From contig NZ_BCQP01000056.1 of NCBI RefSeq assembly GCF_001552135.1, positions 24,385 through 88,384 on the forward strand: DNA of 64,000 nt, in the 5' to 3' direction. The position numbers and the translations under genes are program-made. Positions 1 through 8,293 of the stretch are shown here, piece after piece (the stretch's first letter is position 1; every line of letters begins with the position of its first letter). A model generated the notes under the pieces. It did no database searches. It was not told where the DNA came from and saw nothing but the letters and a program-made list of their open reading frames with translations. The DNA comes from Actinomadura chibensis NBRC 106107. GTDB taxonomy: Bacteria > Actinomycetota > Actinomycetes > Streptosporangiales > Streptosporangiaceae.

Positions 1-583
1 TGGTCCATTTGACGACCCCGGGCAGCACCTCGATGCCGTTCTCGGTGTGGTCGACCCAGCCGTCGATGTAGTATTTCAGGTCGCCCAGATAATCGTCCAG
101 GGGCGGCGCGGCCGGGTCGAAGTTCCCGAAGATCAGGCCCTTGTAACTGTCGACCCGGGCGACCTGGACCAGGCCGTTCTCCTTCAGTGACAGTTCGTCG
201 TAGTAGGCGTCGTCGATGTTCGGCACTCCGACGAGTTCGCCCGCGCTGTCGTAGGTCCATCCGTGGTAGGTGCACATGAACGTGCGGGTGTTGCCGGATT
301 CGGCGCGGCAGACCTTCATTCCGCGGTGCCGGCACACGTTGAGAAACGCCTTGACGTCGCCGTCCGGCTGCCGCGCCACGAGGACCGGGTCCCCGCCCAT
401 GTACGTGGCGAAGAAGTCGTTCGGCTCGGGAATCATGCTTTCGTGGGCCAGGAAAAGCCAGGACCTGCCGAAGATCTTCTCCTGCTCCAGCCGGTAGATC
501 TCCGGATCGATGAAGATCTCGGGGCTGATGAGGCCCTCTTTCCAGTTCACCAGCGATGTCAGGTACTCCGCGTCGACGGCCAT
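1..583 (-). CDS. Rieske aromatic-ring hydroxylating oxygenase alpha subunit (N-terminal part)
   Basis: The first 194 residues of a ring-hydroxylating oxygenase large subunit are visible; the C-terminus lies beyond position 1. The [2Fe-2S] Rieske ligands are present as C84-R-H86 and C104-x2-H107 within CRHRG and CTYHGW. The mononuclear iron domain is off-window. The start is ATG at 583, with AAGGAAGG just upstream (591-598). The family uses electrons from a reductase to add O2 to aromatic or related substrates. Neighbouring pyroglutamyl peptidase, hydrolase and oxalocrotonate-type genes suggest a catabolic context, but substrate cannot be assigned. It is not the same gene as the Rieske enzyme at 23.6 kb. 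Confidence 0.88.
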   Translation of the reverse strand, partial: MAVDAEYLTSLVNWKEGLISPEIFIDPEIYRLEQEKIFGRSWLFLAHESMIPEPNDFFATYMGGDPVLVARQPDGDVKAFLNVCRHRGMKVCRAESGNTRTFMCTYHGWTYDSAGELVGVPNIDDAYYDELSLKENGLVQVARVDSYKGLIFGNFDPAAPPLDDYLGDLKYYIDGWVDHTENGIEVLPGVVKWT

Positions 584-704
584 CGGCCACCTTCCTTGTC
601 TTTGCGTTCCGGCACGTGTCATCGAACGCGGGCCTTTCGGCGCCGTCCAGCGCGGTGTTCTGGCCCGAGGAACAATGCGCGGAAAACGTCCGCCGCGGAG
701 CCGC

Positions 705-1355
705 TCAACTGATCGCTCCGGCGGGGAGGCGCAGGTCGTCCCCGGCGTGCCTGACGGCCACCACCGCCGCCAGGAGGACGGCCCGCTCCAGCGTTTCCAG
801 GTCCATGGACGGCACCGGTGGCCGGCCGCTCAGGACGGCGCGCGCCGGAGTGGCCGGAATATGCACGAGCCCCACCGGCGCGGAGGTGTTCCGGGTGAGA
901 TGCCGCGCGACATAGAACGCCTGATTGCACAGGAACGTCCCGGCGGTGTTCGACACGTATCCGGGAATGCCCGCGGCCTTCCAACGGGCCAGAATCGCCT
1001 TGATGGGCAATGTGCTGAGATAGCCGTCGGGGCCGTCCGCGTGGACGGGTTCGTCCACCGGTTCCTCCCCGTCGTTGTCGGGGAGGGGGAAATCCCGCAC
1101 ATTGATCGCGACCCTTTCGAGCGCGGGCGCGGCGCGTCCCGGAGCGACCCCGGTCAGGACGAGCGCGTCCGGCCGGAACCGCTCGACCCCGGCGGCGATC
1201 GCGCTCTCCACGCCCCGGGTGGTGACCGGCAGCACCAGCCCTCGCACGGTGACGCCCTCGGCCCGCCGCCCGTCCAGCCGGTCCGCGATGGCGCCGCTGG
1301 GATTGTCGGCCTCCTCCGCGTACGGCCCGAATCCCGTGACGACCACGACGCTCAC
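705..1355 (-). CDS. pcp: Pyrrolidone-carboxylate peptidase (pyroglutamyl peptidase I, family C15)
   Basis: Predicted cytoplasmic cysteine peptidase of 216 aa, the usual length for the family, which removes N-terminal pyroglutamate from peptides. The catalytic triad is visible at canonical spacing: Glu80 (ALERVAIN), Cys143 (TFLCNQAFY) and His165 (GLVHIP). The N-terminal VVVTGFGPYAEEADNPS matches the family's GFxPF...NPS signature. The start is GTG at 1355, whose bases overlap the TGA of the upstream hydrolase gene, so the two are probably translationally coupled. Longer in-frame upstream sequence runs through the hydrolase gene and is not used. In this cluster it could act on a pyroglutamyl or lactam-like intermediate, but that is speculation. 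Confidence 0.9.
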   Translation of the reverse strand: MSVVVVTGFGPYAEEADNPSGAIADRLDGRRAEGVTVRGLVLPVTTRGVESAIAAGVERFRPDALVLTGVAPGRAAPALERVAINVRDFPLPDNDGEEPVDEPVHADGPDGYLSTLPIKAILARWKAAGIPGYVSNTAGTFLCNQAFYVARHLTRNTSAPVGLVHIPATPARAVLSGRPPVPSMDLETLERAVLLAAVVAVRHAGDDLRLPAGAIS

Positions 1356-2146
1356 GACACTCTGTCTTTCTGGGGGACGCCCCCCAGGCCCTCGGAGCCG
1401 CGGCTCCTGCGCCGGAGGAAACCGTCGAGCGCCGCGAGGAAATCGTCCGGACGCTCCTTCATGACCGACGACTGGGTCAGCCCCGGCGCGATGAACAGCT
1501 CGGTGTCGGGCGACTCCTTGTGCCAGACGAACGCGTCGTCGACGGGATGGACCGAGTCGTCGAGGTCCCCCCGGCACACCAGCGTCGGCACCGTGATCTC
1601 GGGCAGGTGCGGCCGCAGCGTGTAGTACTCCTGGAACCGCGGCTCGCTCCGGGTCTCGCCGTAGAAGGCCACGGCGTCGCGCCAGTCGTCGCCGTGCAGG
1701 TACCGCCACTCCCGCGCCTGCTCGCCGTCGTCGTCGACCACGGCGAAGACGTTCTTGAGCGCGGAGTTGCCGTGCGCGCTGAGCCCGGTGATGGGCGCGT
1801 CCACGATCAGCGAGCGGACCCGCTCCGGCCGCTCCAGCGCCAGCCGCCCGGCGATGCGCGAGCCCAGCGACACCCCGGCCACGTCGACGCGGTCGGCGCC
1901 CGCGGCGTCGAGGACGCGCCACATGTCCTCGACCCACACCTCGGGCCGCCGCAGCGGCGCGACCCGCCCGCTGCGCCCCAGGCCGCGGAGGTCCGGCATG
2001 ATCACCCGCCGTCCGGCGGCCAACCGCGCGGGCAGCTCGCCGAACCACCGCCCGGAGGCCGCCGCCCCGTGGATCAGCAGGATCGGGTCGCCTTCCCCCA
2101 GGTCCTCGTAGTAGATCGTCGCATCCCCGGCACCGATGGTCGCCAT
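1352..2146 (-). CDS. Alpha/beta-hydrolase-fold protein, catalytic histidine apparently replaced
   Basis: 264 aa with an alpha/beta-hydrolase core: an oxyanion-hole HG at 26-27, DLRGLGRSG near 52-60 and a nucleophile elbow GVSLGS with Ser93. At the place near the C-terminus where relatives have a GHS-type catalytic His before ERPxxF, this protein reads GLTQSSVMKERPDDF. The His is therefore missing unless another residue substitutes. The family includes meta-cleavage-product hydrolases, which would suit the neighbouring 4-oxalocrotonate-type gene, but the missing His makes a classical hydrolase assignment unsafe. It is coupled to the downstream pcp gene and diverges from the gene at 2319. Confidence 0.78.
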   Translation of the reverse strand: MATIGAGDATIYYEDLGEGDPILLIHGAAASGRWFGELPARLAAGRRVIMPDLRGLGRSGRVAPLRRPEVWVEDMWRVLDAAGADRVDVAGVSLGSRIAGRLALERPERVRSLIVDAPITGLSAHGNSALKNVFAVVDDDGEQAREWRYLHGDDWRDAVAFYGETRSEPRFQEYYTLRPHLPEITVPTLVCRGDLDDSVHPVDDAFVWHKESPDTELFIAPGLTQSSVMKERPDDFLAALDGFLRRRSRGSEGLGGVPQKDRVS

Positions 2147-2318
2147 CGCTCGTCCTCCGCTCGTTCGGCAACGGGATGATCAGCACCGCGCCGGTCCGCC
2201 GCAACGCGGTCGTTCCGTGGGACGGCACATCGCCGTTTCGTTCCGCCCGCCGGAAAGGCGGGCTGGCCCGTCCGGCCGTCCGGGACCACCGTTCCGGAGA
2301 GCTGACAGGAGGCCGAAC

Positions 2319-3104
2319 GTGGAACCAGTTCGAAGCGGCGTCGACGAGCAGGCGACCCGGCTGCTGCGCGCCGAGGACACCGTGACCGACCGCGCGCCGC
2401 TCACCGACGACCTGCCGGACCTCGACCTCGCCACGGCCTACCGGATCCAGGACGAGACCCTCTGCCGCCGGATCGAGCGAGGCGAGCAGCTCGTCGGGGT
2501 CAAACTCGGCCTCACCTCCCGGGCGAAGCAGCGGCAGATGAACGTGGACCGGCCGATCACCGCGTGGCTCACCGACGCGATGGCGCTCCCGGCGGGCGGC
2601 CCGCTCCCGCGCGGACGCCTCATCCATCCCCGGGTCGAACCCGAGATCGTCTTCGTCATGGGCCGCCGACTGGCGGGTCCCGGGGTCACCGCGGCCTCCG
2701 CGCTCGCCGCCGTCGACCGCGTCTACGGCGGCCTGGAGATCATCGACAGCCGCTACCGCGACTTCCGCTTCACCCTGCCGGACGTCGTCGCCGACAACGC
2801 GTCCTCCGCCTACTACGTCACCGGTCCGCGTTCCGCCTCGGCCGCCGACCTCCACCTCCCCTTGGAGGCGTGCAACCTGGAGGTGAACGGCCAGATCGCC
2901 GCCACCGCGACCGGCGCGGCCGTCCAGGGGAACCCCGCCGAGGCCCTCGCGATGGCCGCGAACTCGCTGGCCGAACGGAACCACGCCATCGAAGCGGGCT
3001 GGATCGTCCTGACCGGTGGGCTGACCGACGCGATCCCGCTGACCGAGGGCCGCACCATGGCGGCCCATTTCACGCACCTCGGAACGGTCACCGTGACCGG
3101 CTGA
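2319..3104 (+). CDS. 4-oxalocrotonate decarboxylase / 2-keto-4-pentenoate hydratase family enzyme
   Basis: 261 aa of the fumarylacetoacetase-like decarboxylase/hydratase family in meta-cleavage pathways. Family features are GVKLGLTSRAKQRQM (early), HPRVEPEIVFVMGR (metal-binding acidic residues) and LEIIDSRYRDFRF. The SRAKxxQM and PRVEPEI forms look closer to 4-oxalocrotonate decarboxylase than to the hydratase, but the two are hard to separate by eye. The start is GTG at 2319, chosen because ACAGGAGG lies 6 bases upstream; earlier in-frame codons lack a ribosome site. It diverges from the hydrolase/pcp pair, and the 172-bp gap should hold both promoters. Confidence 0.85.
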   Translation: MEPVRSGVDEQATRLLRAEDTVTDRAPLTDDLPDLDLATAYRIQDETLCRRIERGEQLVGVKLGLTSRAKQRQMNVDRPITAWLTDAMALPAGGPLPRGRLIHPRVEPEIVFVMGRRLAGPGVTAASALAAVDRVYGGLEIIDSRYRDFRFTLPDVVADNASSAYYVTGPRSASAADLHLPLEACNLEVNGQIAATATGAAVQGNPAEALAMAANSLAERNHAIEAGWIVLTGGLTDAIPLTEGRTMAAHFTHLGTVTVTG

Positions 3105-3136
3105 GCACAGGATCCCCCCACTCGAAGGAGAAGGTC

Positions 3137-3610
3137 ATGAGATCACTCATCGCAAAGGGAGCCGTCGCGGCCTCGGTCGTGGCGATCGGCGGGACCATGG
3201 CCGTCTGGACGACGTCCGCGCAGGCGGGCGACACCGGCAGGAGCCGCGTGCTCGACCTGAACGTGCGCAACGACCAGTACGCGTTCGTCGACCTCGGCGC
3301 GCCGGGCGCGAGCGTCGGCGACCGGTACGTCTTCTCCGACACCCTGTCCGGGGACGCCGACGGCGAGGACGGCGGCTCATGCGAGATCGTCAGGGTCGAC
3401 GGCGCGAAGATCACCACCAGCTGCGTGATATCGCTCCGGCTCCCGCGTGGCGCGCTCACCGTCCAGGCCCTGTGGGTCCGCGGGACCGGCCCCCTGACCA
3501 TGGCCGTCACCGGCGGCACCGGCGACTACCGCGACGCCCGCGGCGAACTGGTGGCGACCGATATCCAGACGCCCCACGAGGCATATCGACTGCGCGTCCT
3601 GGCCGGCTGA
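3137..3610 (+). CDS. Secreted allene-oxide-cyclase/dirigent-like beta-barrel protein
   Basis: 157 aa. Residues 1-30 form a Sec signal peptide (basic MRSLIAK, hydrophobic core, AQA cleavage site), so the mature protein is probably exported. The rest resembles the small barrel domain found in plant allene oxide cyclases and dirigent proteins: YVFSDTL, a Cys-containing hairpin, and GTGDYRDARGEL near the end. Bacterial members have no established reaction. The ATG at 3137 follows GAAGGAGAAGG closely. It lies 32 bp after the decarboxylase-like gene and may share its transcript. Confidence 0.7.
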   Translation: MRSLIAKGAVAASVVAIGGTMAVWTTSAQAGDTGRSRVLDLNVRNDQYAFVDLGAPGASVGDRYVFSDTLSGDADGEDGGSCEIVRVDGAKITTSCVISLRLPRGALTVQALWVRGTGPLTMAVTGGTGDYRDARGELVATDIQTPHEAYRLRVLAG

Positions 3611-3673
3611 GCTTCGGATCCCCCCACCCGCGACCGCCGCGCCGTACCGGTCCAGGACCTCATGGAGACTCGC

Positions 3674-5122
3674 ATGACCGATCTGCCCTTCCGTTCCGCG
3701 GGCGAACTCGCCGCCGCCGTCGCGGCGAAGGAGGTGTCGAGCGTCGAGCTGCTCGACCTCTACCTCGCCCGGGTGGAGCGGTTCGATCCGCGGGTGAACG
3801 CCATCGTCGCCCGGGACGAGGAAGGAGCGCGAGCCGCCGCGCTGGCGGCCGACCGCGCGGTCTCCCGCGGCGAACCGCTCGGCCCGCTGCACGGCGTCCC
3901 CGTCACGGTCAAGGACAGCATCGAGGTCGCGGGCATGCGGACCACCGGGGGTTCGGCCCGCTGGGGGCACCACGTCTCGGCCGTCGACGCCGAGGCGGTC
4001 ACGCGGCTCAAGGACGCGGGCGCGATCGTGTTCGGCAAGTCGAACCTGCCGGCCGACGCCCGGGACTGGCAGACCTACAACGAGATCTACGGGACCACCA
4101 ACAACCCGTGGGACCCGGCGCGCGGGCCCGGCGGTTCGTCCGGCGGGTCCGCCGCGGCCCTCGCCGCCGGGCTGACCGGCCTGGAGCTCGGCGGCGACAC
4201 GGCGGGCTCGATCCGCGTGCCCGCGCACTTCTGCGGCGTCTACGGGCTGCGCCCGTCGTTCGGGATCGTGCCGAGGTACGGGAGCGTCTCCGGACACGCG
4301 CCCGGGACGCTGGCGGAATTCGACATGGCCGTGCTCGGCCCGCTCGGCAGGCATGCCGACGACCTCGCCCTGGGGCTGGACGTCCTCGCGGGAGCAAGCC
4401 GTGAGAACGCCCCGGCATGGCGCCTGGACCTGCCCGCCCCGAGGGCGAGCACGCTGCGGGAGTTCCGGGTCGCGGCATGGCTCGACGACCCGTTCTGCCC
4501 CGTCGACGGCGAACTGGTCGCGATCATGCAGGCGGCGCTGGAGGCGGTGCGGGCGGAAGGCGCCGTCGTGACCGAGGGCGCGGGGCCGGTCGGCCTCGAG
4601 GAGACGGTGGCCGTCTACCGGCCGCTGCTGATGGCGCAGAGCGGCCTCATCGAGCCGGACGAGTCGTATGCCGCGCTGGTGAAGCTCGCCGCGGCGGAAG
4701 GCGCCGCGGGCGGGTTCGCGTCGGACATGACCGTCCGCTTCCGCGACTGGCACGCTCTCGACGAACGCAGGCAACACTCCCGCCGACGCTGGGCCGAGTT
4801 CTTCCGCGACGTCGACGTGCTCCTGTGCCCGGTGAGCCCTACGGCCGCCATTCCCCACGACCACCGTCCCGACCCCGGCTGGTCCGTCCGGACCCTGCGG
4901 GTCAACGGCGCCGACCGGGCGTATGGCGAGATGCTCACGTGGGTGGCGCCGTCGTCGGTCAACCATCTGCCCGCGGCGGTGGCGCCCATCGGGACGACCG
5001 GGGACGGGCTCCCGGTCGGCGTCCAGGTGATCGCGCCCTACCTGCACGACCGCACCGCGGTCCGGTTCGCGCAGTGCCTCGCGGAAGTGCTCGGCGGGTT
5101 CCGCCGCCCGCCGGGATTCTGA
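3674..5122 (+). CDS. Amidase (amidase-signature family)
   Basis: 482-aa amidase-signature enzyme that hydrolyses amide bonds through a Ser-cisSer-Lys triad. Lys80 is in VTVKDSIEVAG, the Gly/Ser loop GGSSGGS (153-159) holds the cis-Ser, and the nucleophile is Ser179 in GGDTAGSIRVP. Length and motif order fit the family. The start at 3674 is preferred because GGAG sits 8 bases upstream; an in-frame ATG at 3662 would add four residues. There is no signal peptide, so it is cytoplasmic. A 14-bp hairpin follows at 5211-5244. Substrate unknown. Confidence 0.88.
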   Translation: MTDLPFRSAGELAAAVAAKEVSSVELLDLYLARVERFDPRVNAIVARDEEGARAAALAADRAVSRGEPLGPLHGVPVTVKDSIEVAGMRTTGGSARWGHHVSAVDAEAVTRLKDAGAIVFGKSNLPADARDWQTYNEIYGTTNNPWDPARGPGGSSGGSAAALAAGLTGLELGGDTAGSIRVPAHFCGVYGLRPSFGIVPRYGSVSGHAPGTLAEFDMAVLGPLGRHADDLALGLDVLAGASRENAPAWRLDLPAPRASTLREFRVAAWLDDPFCPVDGELVAIMQAALEAVRAEGAVVTEGAGPVGLEETVAVYRPLLMAQSGLIEPDESYAALVKLAAAEGAAGGFASDMTVRFRDWHALDERRQHSRRRWAEFFRDVDVLLCPVSPTAAIPHDHRPDPGWSVRTLRVNGADRAYGEMLTWVAPSSVNHLPAAVAPIGTTGDGLPVGVQVIAPYLHDRTAVRFAQCLAEVLGGFRRPPGF

Positions 5123-5210
5123 GCCGGGGCGCGGGCGGCGCCTACCGCGACATCGGCACGATCGCCGCTTACGGCGACCTTCCGCCCATGAGTGCGCGTT
5201 CCCCATGGGA

Positions 5211-5244
5211 CGGTCCTGCGGCCTGGTGTGAGGCCGCAGGACCG
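5211..5244. terminator. Perfect 14-bp inverted repeat, likely bidirectional terminator
   Basis: Arms 5211-5224 and 5231-5244 are exact inverted complements around a 6-nt loop. There is no T-run, as is common in high-GC actinomycetes. It sits between the convergent amidase and small-membrane-protein genes. Confidence 0.75.
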
Positions 5245-5305
5245 AACGCTCGGAAGCCGTCTTCAGCGGCCGACGCGTGTCGGCCGTGGACGCGGTCCGT
5301 CCGGG

Positions 5306-5470
5306 TCAGTGCCTGCGGGCGGGGAGGATCCGCTTCACCGCCAGGGCGGCGGAGACGACGGTGAAGAGGGCCAGCCCGAGCCAGAGGGCCTGGAGGCCGA
5401 GCCAGGGCGAGGCGGCCGCCGCGCCACCGAAGCCCGCGGCCACGCCACCGATAGGGGGATTGTTGTACAT
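5306..5470 (-). CDS. Small single-span membrane protein (54 aa)
   Basis: A 54-aa ORF begins 2 bp after the stop codon of the glycosyltransferase gene and ends in basic residues (KRILPARRH). Residues about 25-45 (WLGLALFTVVSAALAV) form one membrane span, preceded by a Gly/Ala-rich stretch. No family recognised. Its close coupling to a processive glycosyltransferase suggests an accessory subunit, like the small partners of some polysaccharide synthases; this is inference. AAAGGAAATGGTAGG precedes the ATG. Confidence 0.6.
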   Translation of the reverse strand: MYNNPPIGGVAAGFGGAAAASPWLGLQALWLGLALFTVVSAALAVKRILPARRH

Positions 5471-5472
5471 GC

Positions 5473-6897
5473 CTACCATTTCCTTTCTTTGCGCCAGGCG
5501 GCCTGCCAGAAGGCGCGTGCCTGGACGATCTGGAGGAAGACGTCGAAGATCATTTCGACGACGATGGTGCCGGCGAGGGCCATCTGGAGCGGGCCGCGCT
5601 GCCGGACGGTGACCACCCGCTCGACCATGAAGATGACCGTGACGGCGGCCCAGATCGGGCTGATCTGGATCCCGCCGAGCCAGATCGCCGAGTAGGCGAG
5701 CGAGAACAGGTAGGCGGTGATCACCAGGATGCCGATCAGGGAGAGGAGCTGCCGTCCCCAGTAGGGGCGGGTGATCGGCGTCCAGCCGTAGTCGACGAGG
5801 TTCTCCAGGGCGCCGCGCTTCCAGCGCAGCCGCTGCTGGGCCAGCTCGCGCCAGGTCGGCATGACCTCGGTGGTGAGGGTGCACTCCTTCGGGCACAGGA
5901 TGCGGAACCCGAGATGCAGGATGGCGAGGGTGAGCTCGTTGTCCTCGGTCAGCACCCGGACGTCGTAGACGTGGGGGAGGCCGGGGAGGCGGCGTTCGCG
6001 GCGAGCGGCGACCACCTTCTGCAGGGTGGCGGCGCGGAAGATGGTGGCCGTGCCGGTCAGGACGAGCGCCTTGCCCTGGAGCCGCCGGACGTCCCGCGCG
6101 TAGCGGGCGTACTCGTTGCGCTGGAACATCCCCACCGTGCCGCCGCCCGGTTTGCCGGTGAACGTCCCGCCGACCGCGGCGTAGCGGCCGGAGGCGAGGT
6201 AGTCGACGCCGTGCCGGATGAACCCGGGGTCGAGGGCGGAGTCGGCGTCCATCACCATGATCGCGTCGTCCGGGCCGAAGATCGGCAGCAGCCGGTCCAG
6301 GACCTGGTTCAGCGCGCCCGCCTTCTTGTGCCGGTTCCCGCGCGTCCCGACGATCTCGACGCCGCAGAGCTGGGCGAACGCGGCGGTGGCGTCGGTGCAG
6401 TTGTCCGCGATCACGATGATGTGGTCCGGCGGGCGTTCCTGTCTGCGGAGGGAGGCGATCGTCTCGGTGATCTGCTTCGCCTCGTTGTGCGCCGGGATGA
6501 GGACCGTCACGCGCATCGCGTCCGCGTGGACGGGCGGCAGGTCGCGTTTGCCGTCCCGGGGGTGGGATCGGGTCGGTGCCGCCGGGCGCGGGCGAGGCGG
6601 TGGCGTGGCAGCCGGTCTGCGGGGTGGTTGCGTGGCGGCCGGTCGGCGGGGCGGTGGTGCGGGGGCCGGTCGGCGGGGAGGGGCGGGTGGACGCGGCGCG
6701 ACCGGTTGCGGGGGCGCCGGGCGGTGGCGCGGTATCACCCGGTCGGGGACGGTGACGGTCGGCGAGGCGCCGGGGTCCCATGCGGCCGGGACCGCCCGAT
6801 GGCCGGGCGTGTCGCGCTGGGAGAGCCGGTGGTGTCCCAGGTGGTGGCCGGTGGGACGCGGCGGGACGGTCCTGCCGTGCTCGGAGTCGGGACGCAT
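5473..6897 (-). CDS. Processive family-2 glycosyltransferase (polysaccharide-synthase type)
   Basis: 474 aa. Residues 1-125 are a Pro/Arg/Ala-rich, repetitive and probably disordered segment (PPRRPAA repeated). The GT2 catalytic domain follows: TVLIPAHNEA (131-140), DAD at 217-219, TED at 317-319 and the processive QQRLRW at 354-359. C-terminal membrane helices lie at about 378-400, 402-422 and 433-455. This layout resembles hyaluronan/cellulose/poly-GlcNAc synthases, which polymerise and export a glycan. Its ATG follows the sortase stop codon by one base. The polymer made cannot be predicted. Confidence 0.85.
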   Translation of the reverse strand: MRPDSEHGRTVPPRPTGHHLGHHRLSQRDTPGHRAVPAAWDPGASPTVTVPDRVIPRHRPAPPQPVAPRPPAPPRRPAPAPPPRRPAATQPPRRPAATPPPRPRPAAPTRSHPRDGKRDLPPVHADAMRVTVLIPAHNEAKQITETIASLRRQERPPDHIIVIADNCTDATAAFAQLCGVEIVGTRGNRHKKAGALNQVLDRLLPIFGPDDAIMVMDADSALDPGFIRHGVDYLASGRYAAVGGTFTGKPGGGTVGMFQRNEYARYARDVRRLQGKALVLTGTATIFRAATLQKVVAARRERRLPGLPHVYDVRVLTEDNELTLAILHLGFRILCPKECTLTTEVMPTWRELAQQRLRWKRGALENLVDYGWTPITRPYWGRQLLSLIGILVITAYLFSLAYSAIWLGGIQISPIWAAVTVIFMVERVVTVRQRGPLQMALAGTIVVEMIFDVFLQIVQARAFWQAAWRKERKW

Positions 6898-6898
6898 G

Positions 6899-7555
6899 TC
6901 AGCGGGCCCCCGTGCCGGTGACCCGAGCCAGGTGGCCGAAGGCGATGACGTTGTCGGTGTAGTGGCCGCTGCCGCGGTCGAAGCGCCCGCCGCAGGTGAT
7001 CAGCCGGATCGCCGCGTAGCCGGGGTCGCCGTACACCCGCTGGGTGGGGAACCGGTCCTTGCCGACGCGTTCGACCGAGTCGATCCGGAACTCGGCGGTG
7101 CGGCCGTCGGCGCGCAGGACGCTCGCGCGGTCGCCGGGGCGGAGGGCGCCCAGGCGGTAGAAGACCGCGGGGCCGTCGGCCGTGTCCACATGCCCGATGA
7201 TCACGGCCGCCCCGCGGCTGCCGGGAGCGGCGCCGAGCCGGTACCAGCCCGCTTCCCGGGCACGGGGGAGCGGTGGTGTCTCGACGGTCTGGTCCGGGTT
7301 CTTGGCCAGCTTCATCAGCGGTGTCCGGACGGCGATCCGCGGGACGTCGAGACGCAACGGCACCGAAGGCGGCAACGCCAGGGACGACGACGCGGGGTGT
7401 GCGGGGGGCCTGGACGCGGCGTCGTCGGGCATGGGCGGAGCGGCGGCCTGCTGCCCCCGGAACGCCTGGACGATCAGGAAGGCCGCCACGACCAGGCCGG
7501 ACAGCCCGACGGCGGCGGCCGCGAGGACGCGCGTGCGCGGGCCACGATGCACCAC
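6899..7555 (-). CDS. Class F sortase-like protein
   Basis: 218 aa from the GTG at 7555: N-terminal membrane anchor (about 10-31), Pro-rich linker and a sortase barrel with His122 (GHVDT) and Cys188 (LITCGG). The family cleaves and transpeptidates LPxTG-like sorting signals at the cell surface. The Arg expected after the Cys motif is not obvious (GSGHYTDN follows). An in-frame ATG at 7645 would add 30 residues, but those codons are poor in third-position G/C, while GGGGGAG precedes the GTG. First gene of an apparent operon with the glycosyltransferase and a small membrane protein. No sorting-signal protein is nearby. Confidence 0.85.
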   Translation of the reverse strand: MVHRGPRTRVLAAAAVGLSGLVVAAFLIVQAFRGQQAAAPPMPDDAASRPPAHPASSSLALPPSVPLRLDVPRIAVRTPLMKLAKNPDQTVETPPLPRAREAGWYRLGAAPGSRGAAVIIGHVDTADGPAVFYRLGALRPGDRASVLRADGRTAEFRIDSVERVGKDRFPTQRVYGDPGYAAIRLITCGGRFDRGSGHYTDNVIAFGHLARVTGTGAR

Positions 7556-8293
7556 GGGACGTACTCCCCCCACGCTCGACCGATGGTGATGGCGCCTCGT
7601 ATTACGGCGCAGATGGGAACGGTAATGCCTCGGTCGAAGATTCATTCTTTGTGTGAGTAAAGCCGCAGATGAACGGCATGTGACTTGTGCGGTTCGCCAG
7701 TCATGATCGTTGGTAATGGCTCATTTGACGAGGTGGCCACTGCCGTGCGGCGCTGGACCAAAGCGGTCGCCTGGCAGGGCTTGCTCATGGGCTCTGACCT
7801 GCGAAGACGTAGTTCTTTCGGGTGGAGGGCGGGGCCGTCCGGGAGCGCGGCGACGACGAACGGGCGCCCGGGTAGGGCTACAGGCGGCGCTGGCCGGAAG
7901 TGGCCGCTCCGTCGTCCGCAACCTCGTCGTCGCAGGTCAAGGTCAAATCGAGTGGTCCGTCATCTGCGTCCGAAACACCCTCAAACAGGGGGCCAGGCGC
8001 CGGGTCGGCCTTGCCGCCGGGGCAACGGCTGCCGGGGCGCGCCGACGTCGGCGGCGACAGCCTTTTCCGGAATCGAGGTCACCCCGGCGAACCCAGCCCT
8101 TAAGAGACCATTTGCTTTGGCCGGTGGGAATGGCGGATGCGTGCGGCGGCGATGTCGATGGCCGCCGTGCCCGGATTCGCATTCGTGGCGGCCGCTCTGA
8201 TGGCGCCAGTCGCTCAGTGATGACGCGGTCGTGCTGCTCGGACGGCCCGCCGGGGCGGGCGTTCCGCACCGCTCGAACCGCAATGGTGCTCGG
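7556..8293. other. Intergenic region without a supportable gene
   Basis: About 740 bp. Open frames here have weak codon bias and no recognisable domains. The left part should hold the sortase operon promoter. The rest is less GC-rich and shows no tRNA, clear repeat or insertion-sequence ends that I can see. Confidence 0.5.
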
